NCBI RefSeq assembly: GCF_009389715.1
Contig: NW_024068239.1
Location: 62,001-126,000, forward strand
Origin: Phoenix dactylifera
Lineage: Eukaryota; Streptophyta; Magnoliopsida; Arecales; Arecaceae
Direction of reading: 5' to 3'
Length of the DNA: 64,000 bases
Translations under genes and position numbers: made by a program
The notes under the pieces: model-generated
The model's input: the letters and a program-made list of their open reading frames with translations, nothing else
The model's database searches: none
Told to the model about the DNA's origin: nothing
In this document: piece after piece, positions 36,113 through 47,944 of the stretch
How the letters are laid out: each line of letters begins with the position of its first letter
Position numbering within the stretch: the stretch's first letter is position 1

Positions 36113-37154
36113 CTCTACCTATATGATCCACCTAAAACCCCAAAAATATCCAAAAAAAACGCAACAAAAATCCCTAAAAAACCCAAAGAATCGCTGGAGA
36201 TCGGATCCAAAGGTCTGTCGGCACTCAGCAAAGATTGGAGGGAATGGAGAAGGGATCGAAGGGCATTGGGATCCAGGAGGAAGGAAAGGCGGCGGCCCGG
36301 GCTCGAGCCCTAGGCGACGAGGAGAGGAGGGGGTTGGAGGGAGCTCGATCAAGGGAGATCGAGGAGGCAAGCCATGCGAGGGCTGCGGGGGATGACATAA
36401 GAATGGTACGAATGGGATCTAGAGAGAGAAAGAGAGAGAGTGTGTGCGTGCGCGCGCGTGTTTTATTAAAGAGAGTTTCTCAGCAGCAATTAAGCTGGGC
36501 GATAAAGAGGAGCAGGCGCGACAGATCCATTAAATTCGCTGATCGGCGTCGCAGCGCCAGCAGCAGCGCTCGGTGGAACGAGTGTGAGAGAAGAGAGAGA
36601 GAGAGAGAGAGGGAGAGGAAAAAAAAAAAGTAGCTCTTGCAACGGATCTGCTGCATATATGCACTGTACCCGTGGCGTAATATTCTGACACGTGTCTGTC
36701 GGCTGATAGCGAGGACAGGTGGCAGTATTTGATTGGAGAGATTGATGAAGATTATTGTGGGGGGGGGGGGGTGGGGTGGTGGAGGCTGGCGGTGAAGCAT
36801 TTGGCGTAGATGGGGACAGGTTCCGGTGTGCTGGAGGGGGAGAGGAGGGTTAACGTGGACCGTGATTTGGTGACACGTGGATGGAGGAGGAGGGAGCCGG
36901 ACGGGGCGACGGTGGGTCGGCGCTTGGGTCGGTTGGGTGGCTTTCTTTGTCGCGGGGCGAATTGGTGGAGCACAGTGGGTGGGCCGTGGGCGCACCAAGT
37001 GGGTGCGGTTTGGGTTATGTGCTGCTGCAGAGTAATGGAAGCGAGTTTGTCTCTGGCTGGGGAATATTTAAAAGAAGATGCTTGGGCTGGAAAATCTAAA
37101 GTGCGTGTCCTGACTGGCTCTTTATGCGCAAAAAAGAGTGCAAAGCTTGTTTAA
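36113..37154 (-). promoter_or_regulatory. ORP 5' leader and promoter region
   Basis: GC-rich near the gene, with GA/GT tracts (36413-36460 and about 36594-36612), a run of about ten G at 36758-36770, and ACGTG cores around 36690 and 36870 that could be ABRE/G-box sites. A possible upstream open frame of 57 codons runs from 36398 to 36225. No start site can be placed from sequence alone. Confidence 0.5.
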
Positions 37155-40100
37155 TGATCCTTTATTTATCTAAACATTTAGCCTTCCTTTTTTTTTTTTC
37201 ATTTTTCCAATCAACAATGTTTTAAAATGTTAGTTATGGTTCTATTTTCCTAGACAAAGAAGAAGATTTAGATCTTCTCTTCTTGATAAAGAAATATCTA
37301 TAACATATGCTTGTGTATACAAGAATTGGAGCAAAATCTTCTTGAAATCTTACTATTCTTGCAATCTAGTTGTTATTTATTTCCTTTAAAATATAAGAAC
37401 ATGCAATATGAGAAGGCGGTTTATTGGTCATCTGCTATGTGTCTACAGGTAGAGGATGTTACAACACTTCCCAACCATCTCTACTAGTCCAAAAGATGCT
37501 ATTGAGCAATTATATTTAACTCATAATGGTTTGCATTTTACTAGTCCAAAAGGTAGTATTACAATGATACAACACCACCCAACCATCTCTACTAGTCCAA
37601 AAGGTAGTATTACACAATGATATGGAATTAGCCATAGTTTAAAATAACTATTATTGTAACAGATAGCTTTCAAAGGCCTTATACCACTTTATATTAAGAT
37701 TTTTTTTCTTTTCTATAGTGCATTGGAGTTTCTGTTTGAAAATTTTCATTTTGGTCTCCCGCTTCTAAATCTTTTAACATTCTGTATTTTCCAAAAACAC
37801 CCCCACAACTATAATTATTTAACTCTCCCTCTGTCTCTATTCCTTTCTCTTCTCTGCATCCTTCCTCTTCTTGTCTCCCACCTCACAACCAAACCCAAGG
37901 GACCCCCTCTCACAATCTTTTTATTTTTCTTTTTCACTTTGGCTCCTGTCATCCTACAATACATGAGCCTTAATCATAATCTAAGGTTGATTTGAAGTCA
38001 CCATCGGTTCTTTATAACTTAAAAACCAGAAAATCCGAAGAAATAAAAGTAGATAAGATAGTTCTACAAAATCCTAGCTTGGTTAAGGCTTAAGAGTATT
38101 ATTAGAGAATGCTTAAGAAATAAAGCATCCTCTTTAGTCCTAAGTACAAGCATCTAGTCCTGTACTTCCTTATGTAAAAGGATCAATGGTACATATATCA
38201 TGCACCTATTGGATAGACACATCATGGATGAGATATTGAAATAATGAATTCTAGTTTCCTACACCTTAAGATACTATCAATGAGAGATTTGATGATGGAG
38301 GAGACTATGGGATAAGATAAGAGGTCCTAGATCCTATCCATCCATCTAGATACCCAAAAGATCAAAAAAATGATCTACAAACTACTAAGCAAGCATCCAA
38401 CAACTAAGCTAAGATAAGCAAAGGAATCAAAGTGCAAGCCAATTTTCACCAAAGAATGAGAAATTTTATTGGCCAACATCAAATTACACAAATAATAATA
38501 TTATTAAATGAATATATACAAAAAAAATATAAAAGAGAGGGAGAAAGAAGTTCCTCTTGAAGAATTTAATCTAAACACTTTCTTATTTTAGATTTTCTTG
38601 GATCTCTACTGAGGATGTCCTTAGGTTGGGGGGATTTAGATCCAAGAAAATTAAGATAGGAGAAGAGAGAAAGCTAAAGCTAAAGGAACCTAAGCTAAAG
38701 CAAAAGGAAGAGAAAAAAAATCAAAGAACTAAAGGCCTAAAAAAGATGGTGGAGTTTGATTTTTGAATTAAAGAAAGATTAAGATGACACTAAGTAGAAT
38801 ATAATCATTGACTTAAGAAGAGCTATAGATCAAAACTTGATTCAATGATAGCATACTATCTCATTGATATGATGGCTTAAAGTCCTTCTCTTCTTCCAAC
38901 TTTAGAAGAAAAAGTAGTTAGTGTTCAAATTTGTCATTTCTATCTAATATTCTCACCCCTTTTCTATTTTTTAGTATATTTAGATGCAATTTTAGGTAAT
39001 TTGACTGATTTTTGTTAGTAGGGTAAAGATATGTCAAAAGATGTAAAATTTTAACTAGGACACATAGGTTATGAGGGAAGGTCATAGTTTAAATGAGGGC
39101 TCAATCTGAGCTTATTTAACATACTTTTAAAAATCAGCAAATTTAAACTCATAAGTAAATTGACTAGGGTCCAACCAACTTATACATATAGAATTTGATC
39201 AAATTAGGCATAGAGAAATCTAAGTGGATCCTATAATTATTAATTGAGATTGAGGTGAAGTGAAATTAGTAAGTAACTAGGAGAGAATTGAAATGAGTTG
39301 GTAAATCAGGCTAGATTAGGTGAATTTGTGCTAGCCTATTCAGGTTAATTTGGAAAAATTAACCAGGTAGTTGTTTAGGTAAACTAAGACTTGGTCAATG
39401 AAGGAGTAGAGTCAAATAAAATGGAGAGTAAATTAGATATCAAATGACTTGAGATTGGTAGAATTAGATTGAGATAAGTAAATTAGGGTCTGAAAGTGGT
39501 AAATGGGTCAACTGATGCAACTCGGTATAATTGGGTTTAATTAAATATGCAATTGATCAATTTAGAGTAGTGGGACTTGAAAAATTTAGAATTAATCAAA
39601 GCAAAGGAAAAGGGTTGGTAAGATAAAGTTTCATCCAAACTAAGGGGCTTTTAATTTATACACATGATCACTTATTAAATTTACGCCATAAAGCTTAGAA
39701 AAGGATACTTGTGGTGTCTACACAATCACTTGGCTTTCATCCCAAGAGTTAATCCATATTTCTCCTCTTTCCATCAATCTCTAGTTAAAAATAGTTTCTT
39801 CAGACTTCTATGGCCTTATCCTCATAACAAAGACTCCAAATTGAGAAAAAAAAAATAAAATGAAGTAGAATGGTCTAGCTGTATAGGTAAGGTAGAGCAA
39901 ATATCTCTTTTTACAAATAAAAATTTTAAGATTTAAGAAGATAAAAATAGCACTATTGTCCTAATAACTTTCTTTTGATAAGTTAATTTCAGCAACTAAC
40001 TACCCAAATATGTCCTCTTATATGAGCAACAAGTGGCTATTCTTAATCACTCCAAGTGTCATCATTGAATAATTTAATAAACCTTGGTTGATGCATCATT

Positions 40101-40229
40101 TATATATGTTATTGTAGTTATCCACAATAATTAACTATTGAATAATAGCTTTGCTTTGTCCCTCCAATTACACCTCTATTCTAGTTACAGACCTAATTGC
40201 TTTATTCCATATAGATTGAGCAAAGATCC
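37155..40229. other. Intergenic, AT-rich, no gene seen
   Basis: Contains a short repeated word block (CCAACCATCTCTACTAGTCC at about 37471 and 37579) and otherwise low-complexity AT-rich DNA. TE2 begins at 40230. Confidence 0.55.
40225..40229. repeat. Target-site duplication of TE2, left copy
   Basis: GATCC, repeated exactly at 52837-52841. The five-base length suits a Ty3/gypsy integrase and proves that both ends of the element are in place. Confidence 0.92.
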
Positions 40230-41088
40230 TGTTGCTGGAAATTGGACCCGGGGGCGATCGTCCGTCGAGGAGGGGGAGCTGTCGGCGGACGCGAGGGAGT
40301 GGTGATGCGTCAGCGGGCGGCGTCCTCTGTCGGGGTGCCTGCAGAAAAGCCGATGGCCGGGTCTTCCGGCGCCGGCCCTCCGATGCTTAAGTCAGAAGGG
40401 GCAAAATAGTGTTCAAAGAAAATGGGAGCAGTAGTGTTTTTTCTCTCTCTCTCTGTTCCCCCCCTCCCTTGAGAAGCACGGTTCCCTTTTATAGGGGGGT
40501 TTACCTGCGATGTGACCGGACAAGGCCATCGTACAGCTCGGCACGTTGCTTGATCTGGTGCACGGACAAGTAAATAATTACACTGATGTCGGAGGTAAGG
40601 CCGTCGTACGACCTGAGCCGTCACGCGATCGAGTGAATCATTGCATTGATGTCGGCGGTGAGGCTGGGGTCAGACTTATCATGGCGGACAGGACTCTGCC
40701 GAGCTGATTTGCCATGGAGAACTGAGGATCCGTAGATGAAAGGAGCCACGCGCATTAATTGTTGCGTAGGCCGGAGATTCACATTAATTGTTGCGTAGGC
40801 CGGAGATTCACATTAATTGTTGCGTGAACTGAGAATTTGCCGGGATCATTGTAATAAATGCTAGGGCAATGGCAGGATATGGCCCTTGGCCGGACCTCGG
40901 AGAGGTACGGCCGCGGCAGGTGGTCGACAAAGACAAGCCTTTGAGGTCGGAAGTCCTCTAGGTCGGATGATCCGGGATCGGACGTTCTGGGGTCGGGCAC
41001 CGACCTCAGTCGTCCGGGGTCGTCGACTGCGTAGTCTTCCGGTGGCAGGGTTATTGTATTACTGGGGAAAAACCGTATTCCCCCAACA
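40230..41088 (-). repeat. 3' LTR of TE2
   Basis: TGTTGCTGG...CCCCCAACA, near-identical to 51976-52836. Contains the minus-strand TATA word (CTATAAAAGG) at about 40493 and three short direct repeats around ATTAATTGTTGCGTAGGCCG (40755-40830). Confidence 0.96.
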
Positions 41089-41101
41089 CTACCCTCCGAC
41101 T
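41089..41101 (-). promoter_or_regulatory. Polypurine tract of TE2
   Basis: The minus strand reads GTCGGAGGGTAG directly before the 3' LTR. It is a weakly purine-pure tract but in the required place. Confidence 0.55.
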
Positions 41102-41149
41102 TCCGAGTTCGAGCTGCAGGCTCGGACGTGGGAAGTAGAAGTTGTTATC

Positions 41150-41470
41150 GTGGTTATCGAGGTCGAAGGGGATCACGCCCGCACCCCTAAAGCTTCTGTA
41201 ACGAAGTCCGCGCCTTTTGAACCTTCAAGGTCGCTTCATGTGGTGGATTTATGATGAGGTCCGCGCCCTTAGGCATTTCGAGGTAGTTATGGCGTGGGCT
41301 GCGCCCTTTGGCCCGTCGAGATCGCTTTATACAGCGGACTTATGACGGGGTCTGCACCCTTAGTATCTCGAAGCAGCCATGATGATGATTACGCCCTTCA
41401 GATCTCCGAGATCGCTTTGTACGGCGAGCTCATAATGAGGCTCCCTGAGCCCGATGAGGTGGCGCCTCGA
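41150..41470. repeat. Degenerate repeats upstream of the antisense gene
   Basis: Three to four imperfect copies of a roughly 100-base unit with the elements CGAGATCGCTTTATACAGCG, GGACTTATGATGAGGTC and GCGCCCTTAG. They lie between the 3' LTR and the antisense promoter. Confidence 0.6.
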
Positions 41471-41852
41471 CCTTATAATCGAAGCCGCCACCTTAAATAG
41501 GCACGCCGTTTCGCGCTTCGAAATGAGCACGTGGCATGATCTGAGGTCGGACGTTTCCGATTTCGTATTGGCGGAATAACGATCTGGGAGGCTGGGGTTA
41601 TCTCGGCGCTCCACGTGTCCCTGAGGCTTATTAAATGAAGGGAGCGGAGGTGATGTCCGCTCATCTTTTAAGGTGATCCGGTTTAGTGGGCCTATGATGA
41701 GGCCGTGAGATCCGATGGGACGGCGCCTCGGTTGCGTACCCGGGATATTGATCCGGAGTGAATGCGGTGCTTCGGGTTCTGAGGTTGACACCTGGCGCAA
41801 TCTGGACGGGGGATGGAAACTAAGCCCGCCAATCCGGGCCGTCAGGGGGGTC

Positions 41853-41860
41853 TATATAAG
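41853..41860 (+). promoter_or_regulatory. TATA box of the antisense gene
   Basis: TATATAAG on the plus strand, about 212 bases before the ATG at 42072 and followed by a pyrimidine-rich leader. TE3 has a TATAAA at the same relative place. Confidence 0.6.
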
Positions 41861-42071
41861 CCCCTCGAGTCTGCCCTAATAGTCCTATTTGGTCGCCCTT
41901 TGCTTTTGTCGTCCCTACCTCCATTCTCTCTCCTAACGATACTTTGCCGACGGTCCCCGGAGCGGTTTCCGGCGACTCTTTCCGTAGGTTCTTGCCCCGT
42001 GTTATTTAGGGTTTCCCTTCTTCTCCTACCTACTCCTCTCATCTTTTAGTTTACTTCAATTTTCTGAAAAA

Positions 42072-44213
42072 ATGGGTCTTGGTCCGGAGGAGGTAGGGTC
42101 AAGCTTATCGAGGGAGGAGCTGGAGTTAATCCGCTCCCGGTTCTTCTTCCAGCCCGGGTTTCGTCTCGAAACTGCAGGGCCGGAAGACAGGGTGACGCGG
42201 CCGCCCCCAGGTCGGATCGCGATTTACCGCGAGACGCTCTGGGCCGGCCTACGGTTCCCTGTTCACGAGTTCGTGAACAACTTGCTGGTGGAGTATCAAC
42301 TCGTCCCAGCACAGCTTGCTCCGAACTCGTGGAGAACTATCATCGGGTTCTTGTCCTTGTGCCTTGCGCACGGGATTCTGATCTCGGTGAGCATTTTCCG
42401 CCGGTGTTTTTTATTAAAGAAAAATCCGGCGGATGCAGAGTGGCTATACTTCGCCTTTCGGGGCAGTATGTCGCTCTTCCAGGGTGCCCCTTCCTCTATT
42501 CATGAGTGGAAGGAGAAATTTTTCTTTCTTGCATTCGAGGTGCCGTGGGGGTTCAACCTGAGGTGGGGGCATCCTCGGTTGAAGACTCTCAACAGGCTCT
42601 CCGATCCCTCGGGGAGGGAGCTGAGGGTCTTGGACTCCCTACGGGCCCTCGGGAAAGGATTCAACCTAACCGAGCTCCTACGGGAGGGCGCCTTGGCGAG
42701 CGTGGGCTTGAGCTCGGCGCGCCCCGAGGGTAAGAATAGTTGTCTCGTCCTATTTTTATCTATTTCTTCTTTTCGCTAACACTGGTCTGACACTCGAAAA
42801 ATTTTTTGGTTTCAGACATCCCCCACATGCCGACTAGCAGCACATCCCTCTTTTCTCGGCTGAAGAGGCGGGAGGCCGAGGCCGGCGGGGCCATCCCTCA
42901 GCCCCGGAAGAAGTCGAAGTCGGCCGCTGCTTCCACCTCGGCCGGGACGGGAGGCCCGGAGGCGGGGGTCTCTGCGGGCGCCCGAAGGCGGGCGCCAGAT
43001 ACCGGCGATGCGGGCTCGGTAGCCCCACTCTGTCCTACCCCTGTCGCCCAGCGGGGAGGACCGATGGTGATCCGACTGCGGCCTTCAGAGCCCGGGCCGA
43101 GCAGGGGCCCCGAGGTCCCCAGCTCGGGCGAGCCGAGCTCCCCGAGGGATCAGGCGGGGAGGTCAGCCGAGCCGGGGTCCCCAATCCTTGAGGGGAGCTC
43201 GGCCTTCCACGATGCCGATACCGCGCGCGCGGTATGTCGGCACGCCATGCTTCCAGCGGACCGGGCCGAGTTCCGGAGGGCGTCGCTGGAAGAGATCGTC
43301 GACAGTACCTACTGTAATACTGTTCGGGTGAGCTATTGCCTTAACCTCTCATTGGCTACTAACTTATGCATACATTGCCTGCTTTTTACTTATAGTTGCT
43401 TTCTTCTTCTTTTTTCCTCTTTTGCAGCGTATCCATGAAGTCGACTCCCTGGTGTTTATTGCCCAAAGTTGTCAGGCGGAGACTCGACGACTCAGCCGGC
43501 AGTTGGAGCCGGCCAAGAAGAGGGTCGCTGAGCTGGAGGCCGCGCTGGCCGAAGCCGAAGCCCGAAGGGAAGCCACCGAGGCCGGGCGACTCGCCATGGT
43601 CGAGGTGCTCGAAGAGGAGAGGGCCGCCCATTCGTTGACGAAATCGGTCCTGCGTGCCTCGGAGGCGCGCCTGGGGGAGGCCCAGTCCGAGGTCGCGGGT
43701 CTGAAGTACGAGGCTGGGGTCTTCCGCCTCAAGATCGAGCAGCTCGAGGCCTGGGAGAAGAGGGCGCTCGAGCGGGCCGAGAACGCCGTGGAACTCTTCA
43801 AGGAGTTAGAAGAGTTCCGCGATATGTTAGAGGAGGAGACTGTGGACGGGTTCCTCCGGGGCTTTGACAACTTCCGGAAGCAGATGGCCCGGATATGCCC
43901 CCAGTTCGACCTCTCGACGGTCCGTCCGAGGATGGGGTTCGGGTACGGCTCCGACGACGACGACGACGATATCCCCGCTGCCCTCATGTCCGAGGAGGAC
44001 CTTGCTGAGGCCGGAGCCGTGGCAGCTGAACCGGCGAGGGCGGAGGCCATACCTCGTGAAACCAGCGAGGTTGTTCCCGCGGCGCCAGCCGAGGCCCCCG
44101 CCGCAGACCCTGAGCCCGCGCCCGCTGCAGACCCTGAGCCCGCGCCTACTGAAGACCCGCAGGTCATTCCTGTAGACGACGAGAGCGATGCTAATGAAGC
44201 CACCGCCTCTTAG
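42072..44213 (+). CDS. Antisense gene of TE2: spliced 651-residue protein, gypsy-type transposon domain plus coiled coil
   Basis: Three exons on the strand opposite gag-pol: 42072-42729, 42816-43327 and 43428-44213. The introns (86 and 100 bases) start GTAAGA and GTGAGC, end TTTCAG and TTGCAG, and keep the frame exactly (a GAC codon split 1+2, then phase 0). Exon 1 (about 219 residues) resembles the domain annotated in Pfam as a putative gypsy-type transposon family: FFFQPGFRLE, VHEFVNNLL, LAPNSWR, WGFNLRWG. Exon 2 is a Pro/Ser/Glu/Gly-rich linker. Exon 3 has a long charged coiled coil (about 395-530), a conserved-looking GFLRGFDNFRKQMA, then an acidic Asp run and an Ala/Pro/Glu repeat tail. 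Antisense frames past pol are known in Tat elements; their role is not. There are no lesions, unlike gag-pol on the other strand. Confidence 0.78.
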
Positions 44214-45235
44214 GACTTCGGTTTTTTCTATGTTCATTGTAAACGAGGTCGGCCTACAACTTTGTAAAAGGCCGGCCTCTAGTTTTGTACTTAGCCTTTT
44301 GGCGTTTCATCAATGAAAGCTTTTTCTTTCACTTCTACATTTATTCTTCTTCTCTGTCTTTTTCACTCGCAAACGAGGTCGGTACTTCTGCCGACTCTCG
44401 ACTTCGTATCTGAGCCTTCGGATAATATTAATAAAGACATATTCTTTGGCCATGTCTTACCTTTCTTCTGGTGTGTATAAGTGTCCGAACTCTGATTACG
44501 CTAGCTGGGGGGGCTCCGAGCTTAGACTTTAGGAAATTTCACCAAGTCTTGTAGCTCGGATTCGTAGGTCGCAGAGGTTGCCAAGTTTGGCTTTTAGGTT
44601 CTCATGGCACCGGGTTCGGGCTTCGGGCCCCCCAAGTGGGGCCGCGCTAGACCTACATGGGTCGCTACCGAGGTGCTCGGCCAAGCTTTTGAGCCTGGCT
44701 CTTGGGGCGCAGGCCCGTAAGAAAGTTGTCCCCCAAAGGGGAGCTTAGGCCAATAGTCACATCGTCGCCAGGTTTTTCATAGTCATTGCCCTCGGACTCT
44801 GCCGAGATTCAGGCGAGCGGGGTTGGGGCCTATAAGGAACACCTCGGCCTTTGAGGTTATCTTCACAAGTTGACATCGGAGTCTGGGCATGGGGGCTGAA
44901 TTTGGCCCTTGCCCATAAGGGTTTATATGAGTTGTGGTGGAGATCGTCGGTAGACGAAGCATGCACAAGGTCAACGGGAGATTAATCTTACACCGACTTG
45001 TAGAAGCAATCCGACCTTGGCCAGATTAAGGTCCCGATTTCAATCGGGGTTTCACTGTCAATACGTAGATAAATATAACAAGGCGAGCATCAAATAGGAT
45101 GTACCTTTTGTGTCTCCAAAATTGCGCCCCTCGTATCAGAGTAGGTGGCCTTATTTCCTCGCCAACTTCCGGAGTCATTCTTTGACTTTTGAGGAGCTCG
45201 GGCTTCTCATGAGCCCTATGGCGCCCGCCGAGGTT
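44214..45235 (+). other. 3' region of the antisense gene and spacer
   Basis: Directly after the stop codon come T-rich stretches and AATGAAA (about 44312) and AATAAAG (about 44430) words that could serve as poly(A) signals for the antisense transcript. The rest is GC-rich with CCGAG/CTCGG words and no coding signal. Confidence 0.5.
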
Positions 45236-46384
45236 GAGGGGGTTTGGAGATGCTCCATCAATCTGCGACTCTTCCCGAGGTCGAGGGAGTTTGGGACCCT
45301 ACGGTCGAACCTCGGGGCATCTCGGCCTTAGTCGAAGGATCGTGCGCCAGGTCGGTGGGTCTGGGAACGCGCTACCGACCTGCGACGCTTCCCGAGGTCG
45401 AGGGAGTTTGGGACTCTACGGTCGACCCTCGGGGCATCTCGACCTTAGTCGAGGGATCGTGCGCCAGGTCGGTGGGTCTGGGAACGCGCTACCGACCTGC
45501 GACGCTTCCCGAGGTCGAGGGAGTTTGGGACTCTACGGTCGACCCTCGGGGCATCTCGACCTTAGTCGAGGGATCGTGCGCCAGGTCGGTGGGTCTGGGA
45601 ACGTGCTACCGACCTGTGACGCTTCCCGAGGTCGAGGGAGTTTGGGACTCTACGGTCGACCCTCGGGGCATCTCGACCTTAGTCGAGGGATCGTGCGCCA
45701 GGTCGGTGGGTCTGGGAACGCGCTACCGACCTGCGACGCTTCCCGAGGTCGAGGGAGTTTGGGACTCTACGGTCGACCCTCGGAGCATCCCGACCTTAGT
45801 CGGGGGATCGTGCGCCAGGTCGGTGGGTCTGGGAACGCGCTACCGACCTGCGACGCTTACCGAGGTCGAGGGAGTTTGGGACTCTACGGTCGACCCTCGG
45901 GGCATCCCGACCTTAGTCGGGGGATCGTGCGCCAGGTCGGTGGGTCTGGGAACGCGCTACCGACCTGCGACGCTTCCCGAGGTCGAGGGAGTTTGGGACT
46001 CTACGGTCGACCCTCGGGGCATCCCGACCTTAGTCGGGGGATCGTGCGCCAGGTCGGTGGGTCTGGGAACGCGCTACCGACCTGCGACGCTTCCCGAGGT
46101 CGAGGGAGTTTGGGACTCTACGGTCGACCCTCGGGGCATCCCGACCTTAGTCGAGGAATCGTGCGCCAGGTCAGTGGGTCTGGGAATGCGCTACCGACCT
46201 GCGACGCTTCCCGAGGTCGAGGGAGTTTGGGACTCTACGGTCGACCCTCGGGGCATCCCGACCTTAGTCGAGGGATCATGCGCCAGGTCGATGCTTCACT
46301 GTCCTGCTACACTTCCCGAGGCCGAGGGAGTTTGGAACTCTACGGTCGAGCCTCGAGGCCTCCCGACCTTGGCCGAGGAATCTG
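45236..46384. repeat. Satellite-like tandem array, 117-bp unit (TE2)
   Basis: Unit starts, marked by TGCGACGCTTCCCGAGGTCG, fall at about 45264, 45381, 45498, 45615, 45732, 45849, 45966, 46083 and 46200, with a shortened, diverged last copy. Middle copies are almost identical; the outer ones are more diverged, as expected from unequal exchange. 117 is a multiple of three, so any stop-free frame stays open through the whole array; the long open frames here (about 380 and 416 codons) are thus explained without coding function. Confidence 0.95.
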
Positions 46385-46499
46385 AGGATCACAAACGACC
46401 CGACGTTAGAAGAAATAATCATAATTATTGGAATGGTCGGATCATATGTAAAAAGGAGACCGAGTCCGCGTTTTGGATTGTCTTGAACCCCTAGGGGTT

Positions 46500-47930
46500 T
46501 CATTGGTAATACATTCGTAGATTCTCGGAATTCCAGCTTCGCGGAATGGGAGTCCCTTCGAGGGATTTCAACTTGTATGCCCCGGGTCGTTGTACTCGGG
46601 CGATTTGATACGGCCCTTCCCAATTTGGGGCGAGCTTTCCCTGCTCAGTTGGCTGAGAAGCCTCGGCCCTCCTGAGGACGAGGTCCCCTACTTTGAAGAG
46701 CTTGGGCTTGACCCTAGAGTTGTAGTATTGGGCCGTTTTCTGTTGGTATCTTGCCATACGGACCCGGGCGACCTCTCGTGTCTCTTCGACGAGGTCCAGG
46801 TTGTTTCTGAGCCGAGAAGAGTTGGAGCCAGGGTCATAATGCTCCACTCTTGGGGAGGGGAGGCCGATTTCCAGTGGGATGACAGCCTCCGTGCCGTACG
46901 CCAGGTTAAAGGGGGTCTCGCCGGTGGGCAATCGGAACGTAGTCCGATAAGCCCAGAGGACGTTGTACAGGTCCTCGACCCACTGTCCTTTGGACCGATC
47001 AAGCCTGGCCTTGAGTCCCTGCAAAATTGTACGATTTGTTATCTCAGTTTTTCCGTTTGTCTGGGGATGGGCGACCGAGGTGAAGCGGTGGTCGATGCCG
47101 AGCTCAGAGCAAAATTCTCTGAAGTGGACGTTGTCGAACTGCCGGCCATTGTCGGATATAAGGATACGGGGGAGTCCAAATCTACAGATAATGGACTTCC
47201 ACACGAAGTCCCGCATCTTATGCTCGGTGATCTGGGCCACAGGTTCAGCTTCGACCCATTTGGTGAAGTAGTCGATGGAGACGACCAGAAATTTCCTTTG
47301 TCCGGTGGCCAGAGGGAAGGTCCCAGGATGTCGATTCCCCACTGGGCAAACGACCAGGGGGCGGTGATTGAGGTTAGCAGGGCCGAAGGTTGGCGTTGGA
47401 TGTTGGCGTTCCATTGGCACCGATCGCACCTCCGAACGAAGTCCGTCGCATCCTTCTGGAGCGTGGGCCAGTAATATCCTTGTCGTAGGATCTTATGGGC
47501 TAACGCCCGACCTCCCAGGTGATTTTCGCAAATTCCTTCATGGACTTCTCGGAGGGCATAGTCCGCCTCAGATGGGCGGAGACATCTGAGGAGGGGAGAA
47601 GTGAATGATCGACGATAAAGCCTATTTTCGTATAGGACATACCGTGGAGCTTGACGCCTGATCTGGCGAGCCTCAATCTCATCTTGAGGGAGGGTTCCGT
47701 CCCGGAGATAACGGACGAGCCCGTCGATCCAGCTCGGCTCGAAGTCGATGCACATGGTGGGTTCGGGTTCCTCCGTGCTGGGTGTCCGAAGATATTCGAG
47801 CATTGTTCCCTTGGGAAGCTCGCTCATGCGGGAGATTGCCAATTTGGACAGCTGGTCTGCCCTGAGGTTTTCCGCTCTGGGAATGTACTGAATACTGAAG
47901 GAGTTCAGGGCAGACGTGAGTTCCCGCACC
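46500..47930 (-). pseudogene. TE2 integrase region, frameshifted
   Basis: Continues the polyprotein after the second RNase H. The first part has the zinc-binding HHCC block (HEGICENHLGGRALAHKI, then CDRCQ) and WGIDILG with the first catalytic Asp. The frame then shifts near 47320. The second frame holds ISDNGRQF with the second Asp, the Glu in NGKTEITN, and the C-terminal GDLVLRRAE segment, ending at 46500. All three catalytic residues are thus still encoded, but on two frames. Confidence 0.9.
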
Positions 47931-47944
47931 TTTTGGAGATACTT

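Noticed and set aside
36480..36998. Minus-strand frame rich in Pro, His and Ser upstream of ORP
   Set aside because: Low-complexity promoter DNA with a G-run and GA tract; no domain.
43472..44203. Minus-strand frames opposite exon 3 of the antisense gene
   Set aside because: Ser/Ala-rich mirror of the coiled-coil exon; no domain, and the plus-strand reading has splice sites and domain structure.
45234..46494. Two long plus-strand open frames (383 and 416 codons) of repeating residues
   Set aside because: They run through the 117-bp array. Because 117 is divisible by three, a frame that is open in one unit is open in all; no start context or domain supports coding.
46590..47474. 294-codon plus-strand frame opposite the TE2 integrase
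   Set aside because: Shadow of the GC-rich pol reading frame; the same pattern occurs opposite TE1 pol, and it shows no domain.
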